A stretch of 64,000 bases of DNA from Symbiodinium natans (lineage: Eukaryota > Sar > Dinophyceae > Suessiales > Symbiodiniaceae). The stretch covers positions 159,501-223,500 of the forward strand of contig CAJNDS010002564.1 of assembly GCA_905221605.1 (NCBI GenBank), in the 5' to 3' direction. Below are positions 40,790-52,370 of this stretch, in pieces. Numbering within the stretch: position 1 is the first letter of the stretch; every line of letters starts with the position of its first letter. Under the pieces are notes generated by a model that did no database searches, was not told the DNA's origin, and saw only the letters and a list, made by a program, of their open reading frames with translations. The position numbers were made by a program, and so were the translations under genes.

Positions 40790-41077
40790 CAGGACTTGTC
40801 TCCTCCCAACTTCGAGGCCAGCGAAGAGGACAACTTCCTCACAGAGGCTGGGGGTTCGGCCGACCTGGTCACCTCGGGCTTTTCCTGGCTTTCCGAGCTT
40901 CTGCAGGTCTCGAGACACGTCGGCATGGTGAAGCAGGCCCGCACTCAGAGAATACTCCCTGTGTCGCCTGAGCCCAAGAAGCTTCTGACGCAGAGGCGGC
41001 GTCAAGCATCATTGCCAACCTGTCGGAGCAGCTGGCGCAGGCGAATGCCGTGCGATGGCCAGGGGCTGGAGGACAGA
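40790..41077 (+). CDS. Probable exon(s) before an intron with telomere-like arrays
   Basis: The + strand reads EDNFLTEAGGSADLVTSGF at about 40825-40885 and, in another frame, AQEASDAEAASSIIANLSEQLAQANAV at about 40972-41055, ending at a good GTAAGG donor (41078). The next acceptor is TTCTTCAG ending at 41665, followed by ALSNFSPEEFQATKEASP. Protein unidentified; it could be the 5' part of the transporter gene downstream. Confidence 0.4.
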
Positions 41078-41151
41078 GTAAGGTTGAAATATTCGTTTGC
41101 TTTTGCAAAGAAAGGGCGTCTCTCGGAGTTTCAGCAAAATCCGGGACCCCT

Positions 41152-41409
41152 AAACCCCAAACCCCAAACCCTAAACCCTAAACCCTAAACCCTAAACCCT
41201 AAACCCTAAACCCTAAACCCTAAACCCTAAACCCTAAACCCTAAACCCTAAACCCCTAAACCCTAAACCCTAAACCCTAAACCCTAAACCCGAAACCCTA
41301 ACCCTAAACCCTAAACCCTAAACCCTAAACCCTAAACCCTAAACCCTAAACCCTAAACCCTAAACCCTAAACCCTAAACCCTAAACCCTAAACCCTAAAC
41401 CCTAAACCC
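41152..41409. repeat. Telomere-like CCCTAAA array, long
   Basis: About 36 nearly perfect heptamers. Lies inside the apparent intron 41078-41665. Confidence 0.95.
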
Positions 41410-41538
41410 TGGCCCGTGGGCTTTGCTTTCTTCTGCTCTGCATGGCAGGTGGACGCCGTTGAGCGGCCCAAGCACCGGTGGTTTGCCAACGGCAAGGCAT
41501 GGGCCTCCCCCCCCCCCATTCTCTCATAGGACCCCCGT

Positions 41539-41625
41539 TTAAGGGGTTTAGGGTTTAGGGTTAGGGTTTAGGGTTTAGGGTTTAGGGTTTAGGGTTTAGG
41601 GTTTAGGGTTTAGGGTTTAGGGATC
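41539..41625. repeat. Telomere-like TTTAGGG array, opposite orientation
   Basis: About 12 heptamers, complementary to 41152-41409 and separated from it by about 130 bases. Confidence 0.95.
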
Positions 41626-41665
41626 TTGAGACATCATACGACACTTTTGTACTGATTTTCTTCAG

Positions 41666-42124
41666 GCACTCTCGAACTTCAGCCCAGAGGAGTTCCAGGC
41701 CACCAAAGAGGCCTCTCCAGGGTGTTTTCTCAGAAGCCTGCCGCTGAGCCTGCTAAGAGTGCTAAGCCCCTTCGATGCGATGATTCAGCCGCCTCCCTTG
41801 TGCCAGCTGGATATCCCGATGGTTCACATGAAAGCCGGGGATCGAGCTGTTGTCTCAGAACGGCAAGAACGGAAGGTGTGGAAGTTTTCGGATGATATAT
41901 ACGCTGGTTTTGCAGTGGTGCTGCGGGATTCATCCGTGTAGCCAGTGTTTCGGTGGGTGTTGACGGCTTGCGTCTCTTGACAGAAGGGCAGCCATGTAAG
42001 CAACATCTGCAATTTTCTGCCCTTGCTCCAGCAAAGGTCGACGTTACCCTGAACGAGGCCTCTGTGGACTTGACCGTTGAAGTGACCAAATCAGACAAGC
42101 ATTTTGCCGTCATTTCTGCGGGCA
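41666..42124 (+). CDS. Probable exons, unidentified protein
   Basis: After the acceptor at 41665 a coding-like frame runs to about 41720. A second piece, AKVDVTLNEASVDLTVEVTKSD (about 42033-42122), starts after CTCCAG and ends at GTGAGC. Beta-strand-like text. Family not recognised. Confidence 0.35.
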
Positions 42125-43170
42125 TGTGAGCTGTACGGGCTTGTCAAGTGAAAAACGACCTCTTCTGAAGCATGCCACGCCAAGCTTCGAATCTACATTT
42201 TGGATGGTCGCAGTGAGCATCCACCAAACATGCTGTGGCGAGACACGACCGTGGTCCCCGTCTCTCCCGTCCCCGCCTGTTCTGAAGTGGTCGTGCAGAG
42301 GCCGGCGGCTGGGCCTGGGTTGTCCTGGAAGATGAAGTCACATCCGGGTGGGCGCCGAGCCCAGTCTGGGCAAGTACACGACATGGAGGTGTACTTATAG
42401 GATTCAGCACCGACATGCAGCTTTTGCTGTCCGGGTGGTGCAGGAGTGTGGCGCGATTCAGATGTCTGTTGATGCCACTGTTGATATCAGAGTACTGATC
42501 AGGTATGCAACTGACACGATTCTTGTTTTGGCCGTTTGGCTCTGCTGCACGAGGCCTTTGCCTACCCATTAATTCGTTCTCATGGCCATGCAAAGAAAGG
42601 ACAGCAAGACGTATGGCCGGTAGCATGCTTTCCTGAAACAAGGGACCAAGCTCAAGACGTGGCAGGCACAAGTCTTTCCCCCGTCCCCACAACCCCACAG
42701 CCCCACAACCCCCCCCTTCCCCCCCTCACTTCTGCCTGCCTCTTGTACCCAACCCCCCCAGCCATTTGAAGATGGCCGCCGCCGCACCGCTGTTGAGCAC
42801 TTCCTCCACGCTGCGGCGCCGGAACAAGCCCCGGTCTGTCTTCGGGTACTGGCGGCTTGGTCCAAAGATGTAGCAGAAGATCTGCTTTGGTGCAATCTCT
42901 GGTGATGTTCGGCACTCTTGTGACTCAGAGGGCACATGTGCCACAGGCCAGTATGGACCGAGTGCATGCCCCTCAATGAGGACACGGGCAAGATTGATGG
43001 AGTGCGAAACCTGTCAGCAGGATAGTCAGGTCTTCGTCCGCAAAGTCCACACTAGGTAGGGGGTTGCTGTGCCTTCAGTGCTCAGTTTCTGCAGACAGTA
43101 GTATGGTCACGGGGCAGTTTAGATGGATGTAATGCTTGTGCGGGAAATAGCGTCCGCCTTAGGAGTGACA
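42125..43170. other. Intronic or intergenic stretch
   Basis: C-rich low-complexity sequence at about 42676-42765. No exon I can support. Confidence 0.35.
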
Positions 43171-43171
43171 G

Positions 43172-46100
43172 CGAATATTATCGCCGGGTGCATCATCGGC
43201 ATCCGACAAACACTCACTGGCATTGTCAGCGCGACATTGGTGTTCACGGGATCATCCTTCCCAGAGGTCACACACATGTTCTCCTTCGGCATCTGCATGA
43301 AGCTGGGTTGTTAAGGCTTTCGCGGCATGCGCAATTCAGAGAAGAAGCTCTTTTATGTGCAAGTGCTTGCTACCAGTCAGGTCAGGGAGCTTGAGCTTCA
43401 TCTCAGGATGTGGTACTCCACCATGGCCGGATCAGCATTCTATGCCATCTTCGGGCGACTGCAGTACAACACCAGCGCAACGCAAGAGGTCTGTGCGATC
43501 CTCTACGGTGCCATGGCGCAGAATGCGGCCGAGACTCTGCGTAAGGCAGGGCAGCCGGAACGGATCCCGGCCACGGCATCTCGACCATGGGGAAGAAAGA
43601 GCGCTGTAGCTTCATAGGCCCTGCACACTTCAGAACGTCCTCGGAACCTCTCGGAACCTCTCAGGTCCTGGCGCTCATCATGGCAGGAACCTCCCTGACT
43701 GGACTCTGCAGCGTGCTGCTGGGGAAGCTGGGGGTCGGCAAGGCAGCCGAACTGGCAGAAAGTATGTCAGGGAGGGATCCATTGGTCCATGAACACAAGA
43801 AATGGGCCCCCACAAACGCCGCACTCCAACGTTTTGCCGCAAGGTCATGCTCCGCTTTCCCAGTCCCGTGACAAGCGGCTTTCTGGGCACCATCGGCTTC
43901 TTCCTTGTGCGAACTGCCCTGCAGATTTCCTCCGGTGCCCTGGATTGCACTCAGGCTCACCAGAAGGTAGGGCAAGAGCACTTCGCGCTTCTGCAAGCTG
44001 CTCCCACAGGCGTGCAATTTCAGTACTTCTACCCGGTGAGCTTTGTCGATTTCTTTGCACTGCGAAGCATGGCGCCCGTCTGCTGCCTGCTGTCCATGGC
44101 TCCTCGGTCCTATGCAACACACGCAGAAGCGCTCTCTGTTTCGCAAGTGCAGGCTTCTCTAGTCGTAACTCTGAGGTGGTGCTGATTCGAAATGGCCCTG
44201 CATTGATCGCCAAGAAGTATGGCCAGAACAAAGCAGTCATGAAGCTCTCTGGGCTCGGATGTCAGCTTCTCCCACTGGCCCTCTTTTACATGGTCATCTT
44301 CTGCTGCAGAATCCCCATGGAAGTGCTCAGCGAGACGGGCTGGACCTTCCCGGCACAAGCAGGCCGCTCATTTTGGGGCTTGTGGACGACCTACAGCATC
44401 AGCGATGCAGATCCTGACGTGCTGCTGTCCAATGTCTCTTCGATGTTCATGCTGGTCATCATGTCCGTGCCCGGGCAGAACTTGAGGTCTGCATGAACCA
44501 TGCACCTTTAGAATCTAAAGAGAAGCTTTCGATTTGATGGGGTCTTTTCATCCCCTGGAGGGGCCTAGGACGAACTTAAGCAGAATGGCAAAGGAATCGT
44601 TGCTTTGTCGTAAGGTTCTCTGCACAATGACCGGTGTCCTGGGCATCACTGGGAAGTTCGCTTCAGGTCCGGACGGAGACCCATCCCCTATGGAAGTGGT
44701 CGACTTCGATGCAGAGCTCACGACCGTTGGCTTCGGCTCCCTCCTCACAGGTGTGGTTGCCAGTTGTTGATTTTCGAGGTTTGACGGCTTCGAAGATGCC
44801 CCGAGGGGGTTTCAGGTTTGCTGGAAGCCCTGTGAGGCCTGACCCATGGCGTGGTGACCTTTCACCGCCTTGGCAGCTCCATCCAGCTGCGCATGGATGG
44901 GGGTACGCACCGCCTCGCCGTGCTGACCTCCTCGGCCTTCGTGGGCATCTTCTTCTTTACCAATGCCCCTCGGACTTAGGAGCTTTCTTGGCGTCATGAT
45001 TTGGGGGGAAAAAGGGGGGGCTCGGCAGGTGCCGCTGGGCCACTTCATCCCGAAGTTCTTTCTGGGTGGCCTCTTCATGGGCAGCGGTGCAAGTTTCCTG
45101 GAGAGCGCCTTCCTCTCCTTCCGCAGCTTGCCACCCCTCTGGGTTCTGGGCTACCGGCTCCCTTCGCTGCAGTGCCCTTGTCGTGTTGCAGTAGGGGTTT
45201 TTGTGGGGGCTTGAGATGCTTGAAGGGGTTTATGAATTCGGGGCTCTGGGTCAGACTGGCAGACTCCATGCATTTCTGAATTAGGTACTGGGTGACGGTG
45301 GCCTGCATCCTTGTCGCGGCCCTCAGCTCGCCTTTCCAGGGCATTGGGGCCGGCTTGGCACTGAGTCTGGTCATCTTCCTCTACGACAGCACCTTGCACT
45401 GAACAGAAGGGGGAAAGAAGGGGAGGAGGTCGTAGCTGACTTTGATGGACATTCTAGGGCCCACAACGGATACACAGCATACACAGCCAAGGCACGCAGT
45501 CCTCTCCTGTGGACAGCATGCCGCTGGGCAAACCAAAGTGTGACACCTTGCTATGTCCATGCTATGTCCATGCCAAAGACACCAGACTCAGCCAGGCATC
45601 CACACGAGGCCACACAAGCCTTTCACTCTCTAGCTCCAATTTCCAATTCGTGGTTTTGTCCGTTTGGTCTCTGGGATTTGAGGTCCACCGGGGACCGGAC
45701 CATGAGCCGCACGCGGCGACCCTTCTGGGAGCTTGAGTCCCTCGGCGCTGAGGGACAGCGCATCCTGCTGCTCTATCTTCAGGCGGCCTCCGCAACTTCC
45801 CCTCCCTGCACGAGAGGGGAAGCTCTTGCGAGAGCTTTCGCATGCTTCCGCCACATTTCCATGATCGTGGTTCGTGATTTCTCAAGCAGGGCCAGCTCTT
45901 CTTCGGCTCGGGGCAGACGCTGGCCGCCAGCCTCGTGGAGACGATCGAGGGGGCCCGCAGGACCCGACTTGAGAATGCTTTGTTTGGGGCTCAAGGGAGT
46001 TCGGGGTGTGTTGGGGACCTTTGGTCTCGTGCTCAAAGCGTGCTCGCTACTGCCGGAGGCCTTTGCCGCCAGAGTTCTGCATCCTCAGCTTCGGGAACCT

Positions 46101-47538
46101 CAGCTTGCTTTTTTTTTTTTTTGCGGAGTCCTCCTGCCACTGCCGCCCCAAAAGACCGGTCCGGCTGTCAAAGCTCCCAAGATTCCCAGTAGACATGTGT
46201 GTGACATAGCCACAGTCGAAGTGAAGCGCCGAGGAAAGTTTCGAGCATCGACTCTTGGCATCCTAAAACGAACTCTGAAAGCCACGCACCCAATGTGCAG
46301 TGAAGTTGCACGAGCGCTTTTGGAGCTTCCTTGTTGCAGTGCCCACCGGGCTGCAGTGGCTGTAAACTGTGGCGATTTTTCAAGGATGCCTCCGCTGCTG
46401 AGCAGCTGAAGACCTCTGTCAAGCGAGTGGCCACCCTGGGGTGCAAGGCAGGCGAGAGAGATTCATTTTGCATGTCTTGGAGGGAAGCGCCCCGAAGTTC
46501 CACAGGTCCTCTTCTGCCGGATGAACTCGCAAGTCTTCGAGGCTCTTTCGGTCAGCGGCGTGGCCTCCCGGCTGTGATTGGAGCTTCCCCCTTTTCGCCA
46601 CTTGTTTCACCAAACATCCATGAGTCCATATACAGGTCAAGTCACCCGACTCTGACCTGCGGGAGCTCCTGGGCCTGAGCTCCGGCTGCACTCATAAATT
46701 TTAATGCAAATTCCTTTTGAAGTCGCAGTCAATCCGATGCCAGCTCCCAGTTCCATGTTCAGGAGCGACCCTTCGGAAGATGGAAGCTGGCAGGACGCGG
46801 GTTAGGGTTAGCCATCAGCGGTCGGCAGAGGCAGCGGCTGGCCAGGACTCCCCGAGTCCTCCTCCGGAGCTGAATGCGGAGATGGAGGCAAACAGCCCCC
46901 TGGTGGCCTTAGTGTCACATCCCTTGGTGTCCTTCTGGGTGCTTCAGGGTGCTTCAGGGTGCTTCAGGGTGCTTCGGGTTTCGGGGCCCGTTGGTTTTTG
47001 TTTGCGTGCGGATGTTCGGGCAGATGCTGGTTTCAGCTCAGGCCCAACAGGCAAAGGTGACATGAACTGCTGGGCGAAGATGCAGCCCTTCAGGCCCTTA
47101 GGCCGGCCTGAGCATGTTTTCAGGGTTCGTGCTTTTCCTCCGCATCCGACACCGGTGCAGTGCACCAAGACCCTGAAGTCCAAACGGAAATTCTCGTTGC
47201 GGCACCAGCCCCTGAAAGGGCAGGCGGACTACGATGCATTCGACGATGTGAATCTCGGTTCAACTGTGTCCAATGCCAGGATGCCTTTTCCTTTCACTGA
47301 CCCCACCCGCGTACTTATCTTTCAGGTTCGGTTTGAAGGTGCTCCCGGGTGTTCTCTGAAACCTCACCCCCAAGTACCGGGGCGGCTTGTCTCAACCTGA
47401 GGCCTTGCTTGCGCATCCACGTGTCACCTTAGGACGGATGCTCTCGACTACACGGGAGATCAGGTGCTTGAGCGCTACCTGTACACCCGACAACAGCTGG
47501 ACACGTTCATGCTGGAGCCACTGGGATGCAAACAGTAG
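43172..47538 (+). CDS. SulP/SLC26-type anion transporter, multi-exon
   Basis: SulP proteins move sulfate, bicarbonate or related anions and end in a cytosolic STAS domain. Exons that read in order: 43172-~43310 (NIIAGCIIGI, IVSATLVFTG), 43407-43540 (GAMAQNAAETL, donor GTAAGG), 43665-~43745 (VLALIMAGTSLTG), 43844-43934 (RFPSPVTSGFLGTIGFFL), ~44213-44486 (GWTFPAQAGRSFW), ~44668-44750 (VVDFDAELTTVGFGSLLTG, donor GTGTGG), 44877-~44972, 45029-~45140 (FIPKFFLGGLFMGSGASFLE), 45285-~45397, 45683-45781 (ILLLYLQ), 45890-~45955 (GQLFFGSGQTLAASLVE), ~46392-46446 (DASAAEQLKTSVKRVATLG) and 47434-47538 (DALDYTGDQVLERYL, then a stop). LQ-GQLFFG and D-ASAAEQL fit the linker and STAS domain of the vacuolar/cyanobacterial-like branch. 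The first exon and some junctions are not resolved. Confidence 0.78.
46937..46979 (+). repeat. 10-bp tandem repeat GGGTGCTTCA x4
   Basis: Four units; in an apparent intron of the transporter gene. Confidence 0.85.
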
Positions 47539-49530
47539 AGGAATGCTCCTTGCTTGAAATACCGGAACAATCAGACCTGCCTTTTGTGAACTTTTGAGCT
47601 GCCTGTTTTGCAATGGTTTTTTGGTTTTTGGGAGGTACCGGACTGCTTGCTCGACCGGGTCACGCCTTGGCCACGCTGCATTCGAGGCCATGAACCTGCT
47701 GCCGGCAGGCCCCCGAAGGGAGCAAAGAGTGCACGGGGAGAGGGAGGAAAAGACGGGAAAACCATGTCGTGAACAGGACATCGGGGAAGCCACACGCAGC
47801 TCACTGCGCAGCGCAATCACAAGCCTTATTGATTTTGACATCTTTGGCAAGGTTTCCTCGGCCGGTTGCAGTCTTTCTGCTTGGTCGAGCGCAGCCTCAC
47901 GTCGGGACGGGATGGGACGGGGGACAAAAGGAGCTAAACAGCCAGAGTCCATAGGTGTGTGGTTTCGGGGTCGCCAAGCTGTACTGTAGCCTGGAGTTGA
48001 TGCACCTGCTGCATCGACTGCTTCGTGTGTTGGGATGCAGACTGTTGCAGCTCAATTCCAAGCGTCTGTGAGAGCAGGATCCCGTCTTCCCGGTTCCGAC
48101 GCGCTCTTCCTGATACTGCAAGGCGCGAAAGCGGGTGACCACGAGAGCGGGACCTTACGGCCTTTGCTTCGTTACACCCAGGGTAGGAGTGGCCTTGTCC
48201 AGTCAAGGTTCTTAGCTGACACGATGGCTTGCAAGCAAAGCACCTGTCCCGACTATTCTGTTGGCCCTCTGGCCGGTGGTCACCAAGCCTGATAGGACCC
48301 TGCTGTTTACTTGAGTTGTCCTTGGCTCTTCGAATCTACTAGAGCTGCTTGAGATGGCTCGCTAGGTGCGGTTGCTATGGTGGAGCTGCCCGAGGACATT
48401 TCCCTGCACTTAAGAACGTTCTTCCCTTTTTTTGGAAGGTTTGCAGGGCTCCGTGCTGTGAACGTCGCGAGAGTCCACGGTCCCAATGAGGCGCATGGCA
48501 TAGAAGCGCCTCTGCAAATGAAGCCAAGGAAGGCAAGGACGGAAGGAACAGCCAGGTCTCGGTGAAAGGCGGGGACACGATGCAGCATGCAAAGCATATG
48601 CAAAGCCTTCGAGCTACATCAAGCTACAATGCAAGATTTTCTGGGAAAGTCTCTGTTCAGCCATTGATAGCTACTGAAGAAGATTAAGGGCACCTCGCAC
48701 GTGCCAAGGTTTCCAGGGCCGCCGAGGGACGCGGCTGATGAGGCGGTACCCGCCGCTTAACACCGCAAAAAATGTTGTTCTCTCTTTTGACGTTCGGAAG
48801 TGTGTACCTCTCACGAGGTTCGGCTGGGTTTCTCTTGGCTTTGGAGTCGTTTTGGGGTGTGGAGGGCTCTTCTCGGAGTAGGAGCTCCTCTTCAGGCCGG
48901 GAAGCTGTGTTGGAATTCACGAGTTCCTGCTCACAGGCCGCCTGGCAGAACTAGCGAGTCAAGGATGGTGATGGGATCTTACGAAGTGTATTCTCAAGGC
49001 AGCTCTGGGAGGTATGACTTACAGGAAGCTTTCAGGATATCGCTTGGAGGGAGACTACAGAAGGTTGAGAGAGGGAGAGAGAGGATTGTGATGGATGTTG
49101 CAGGATTTGGAAGCTTGAAGCTGCCATTTAAACCACGGCGATTGACTGCTCATCACGAAGTTTCATGGGACATCAAGCGGCGCAATCGCAGTATGCTGTG
49201 AGCTGCCCCGTGCCATACAGTCATCGGCATAAGAATATACGCTTCGAGCATCTGATCGTTTGGCGAGCGGGTTGTAGGCACTTCGCCTGGTTCCTCTGCT
49301 CCGAAAAGACATACTCGACTCAGGTTGCAAGAGGCTCACCCGAGCAACGACCAGATGGGTGGTCTCCAGCGCTTGGGATGCAGTTCAGTGTTCCTCATGC
49401 ACATCGAAGCCCCATGCGGTCCTTGCCATTCTTGGTCATTTCCAAGGCAAGTTTGGTTATTCTACGGAAGTTTGGTGCCTCGACAGAGAGGCTTGGAAGT
49501 CGATGACTGAGGACATGGGACACGGTTGAA
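47539..49530. other. Stretch without a confident gene
   Basis: This should hold the 3' end of the transporter transcript. ORFs at 48377-48565 and 48960-49200 (+) have no motif. Confidence 0.35.
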
Positions 49531-49539
49531 CTCAAGTAT

Positions 49540-51204
49540 ACAGAAAAAACCGCAAACCTCTTGGAGAAGGGTGCAGCAATGCAACCTCAGAAGCTTGCGC
49601 AGGACCTTCGGCAGATCCTTAGCGACTGGTGCCTGCGGCAGTTAGCCGAGGCCGCTTCAGGGTACTTAGCCTGTTGAAAGCTCCGATCTGGGAGAGTCAA
49701 CGCATGTCAACGGCAGTCCCGTAGTCAGGAGGAGCAGCACTCCCTGCTCACGGGCTTCTGAAAGGCCCAAAGTGGCTTCGAGGAGATCCCCACGCAGAAG
49801 CGGCAAAAGAGTTCGGGGGGGGGGGGGGGGGGCCGGGGGCATATGGGCAGGATCGCAGGATAGTTGCAGCGGACCTGCGTTTCTGCGTGGCAGCTTCCGA
49901 GGCCCTGTCGAGCGCCGTGACGGAGGTTGCAAATGCCCTTCAGGACTGCAGACCTTCTTGGCTTCTACCTGTCTCTTCCTCTATCTGACCCCGAGTCGCT
50001 CATTCGCTCATTTGCAGGCTCTGGTTTAAGATTCTGGTGAGTCGTGACGAACCATGCCTAACTGTGAGGACTACGGACAGGATTCCGAGGACCTTCCGCC
50101 GGGAATCAGGGATGGACGGGGCTGTGGGGCTTTGGCGTTGTTTTGTTGGGGGAGGTGGTTTTGAGATTTGGGGCTTGTGCTTATTCAGGGAGTGTGGAGT
50201 TTGGAGCTTCCCCTAGACCCTAAACCCTAAACCCTAAACCCTCAACCCTCAACCCTCAACTCAACCCTCAACCCTAAACCCTAAACCCTAAGCCTGCTGT
50301 TTCCACGCTGAGTTTGCCGGGAGAAGGAAGCCGAGGGCATGAGCCTGCGCTGCGTGAAGGGAGAAGAGCTTGAGGCGAGGCGTCCGCACCTGCGGAAGCA
50401 CCGGTTTCAGGGTTTTTTAAGGGTTTAGAGAGGTGTTTCTCAAGGGCTTTTAGGGTTCAGGAGTTTTGTGTTCATGCTTTTTTTTTGCGTAGGGCCTGGT
50501 CTCCCAGTGTGGGAGTAGCGGGGTAAGTTGGTTCAGGTCATCCTTCGCCACTACAGCGGCTGGACCCTGTGCCGGAAGCCGATTCCGGGAGAAGGCCAGA
50601 GTGCACACCTGCTCGAATCTGCCAGGTCTTCTAGATGTGAACCTCGTCGGTTTAGGGTTTAGGGAGTTTAGGGTTTAGGGTTTGGGGTTTTGGGGGTGCG
50701 TCGCAAGAGACGATATGAGAGGTGGAGAAGGCCTAGCAGATCTTAGCGGTTTTGGGTTTAGGATTTAGGATTTAAGGTTTAGGGTTTAGGGTTTGGGATT
50801 TAGGGTTTGCAGTATAGGGTTGCGGATGAGATGAGCATTCTGCAGACGGGGCCAGGAGATCTGACTCCCAAGCAACCAGCGGAGGAGGGCTGGATGCCGG
50901 ACAACTGCCCGCCCGGCTGATCGTTATCATGTAGCATTGTGCTGAATTGTGGCTATCATGTTGCTTGGTGTGCTTATCACGATAGCTATGATGACTGTGG
51001 TTATGCAACGGTTATGATGAGGAAGATGAGGATGACGATGGAGACGAAGATGTGAATTAAGAAGAATAACAATACTGATAATTGGTAATGGTTGTAATAG
51101 TCTCATGATAATGATAACGATGGCAATGACGAAACGATTTCGCTGATGATGACGCTGGTGCTTGCGGTGCTTGCGCTGACGACGACGACGGCGACGGCGA
51201 CGGC

Positions 51205-51259
<55 letters not shown>

Positions 51260-52331
51260 TGGATACTGCTTCGCACAAGACTTTGGTTCAGTTCTCGGGT
51301 AAGGGTACTTTTTATGAGAAAAAAGTTGAATCTGTTGTTTTGGTCCACCACGCCAGGTCTCAGCGACCATCCCAGGAACATGGCCACGAAGCAGCCGGGC
51401 ACTCAGCTTTGCGCGACTTGGTTACAGCTTCCCTACGTCGAGAACGTCCCACTCCAACAAAAGTAAAAGTCCCCTCCCCCCCTTTTTTCACGGTCATGAA
51501 TCCTGTGCACCACGTTACATCCAGGCCCTAGCCAGCGAGGTTTGCTTGTGCACAGGACCATGCTGGGGTGCTGGTGAGCTCTGGTGTGATGGCGACTGAG
51601 ATGTCTGCTTCTTGCGAGGCAGCACCTCATCCTCTCGGGGCTTCAGCGCCTCGCTGCGGAGCTGAGCCAGGTCGAGGCCTCGCTGTACCGGCCGGGGCCC
51701 CGAGGCCTTTGTTTATTCAGAAGACCTCTCATGGAACGTCCCAGCCCTTGCTGAGGTTCTGTCGGAGTTCTTTTCCGGGGATTCTTTTGGGGTTCTGGCC
51801 ATGGGAGCTCCTTGGTGCGAGGATTCAGACGGAGGGCGCAGAGGAGGAGGATTCCCTGCAGACGCTCCATGCCAAGGTGGCAGGGAGTTGGGGTGTTTTT
51901 GGGCCTTTCAGGGCTTTCAGAAGCTTTGAGATGTGAGTGTCGTTCAGCAGCCCGTGTGCCCTGCGTCCTCTCTTTGTTCCAGGTATGCGAGCTTGTGGAG
52001 GAGTACCGAAACATCGCCGCTATCCTGCAGGTGCGCGTGTAGTAAATAAGATCTGAAGTGGCTGTCGCAACAGCTTGCTGCACATGTCTTTCCCGCGTCT
52101 CCCTCGTCCCTTTTGTGCAGGCCAACCCGCAGCTCCTGGGCCAGGAGGCTGGGCAAAGGGTTGCGGCTGTAGCTCTGGGCCTACCTCGGAATGTTGTCTG
52201 GTGCTTTGGAAGGAGAGCCAGGCTGTTTCGGAGGAGGACCGCAAGGCTTCTTTGCACCATCTGTCACCGAGTTGCCAGTCCTCATGTCAATAGACTGAAA
52301 GCCGGCAGTCCATCGAACCTTCCACCTTTAG

Positions 52332-52370
<39 letters not shown>

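Noticed and set aside
42652-42915. Minus-strand ORF in the C-rich patch
   Set aside because: Low-complexity Gly/Arg text from a CCCCAC-rich region.
50927-51370. Minus-strand ORF with a long His/Arg run
   Set aside because: It is the complement of the GAT/GAC microsatellite; all frames give homopolymers.
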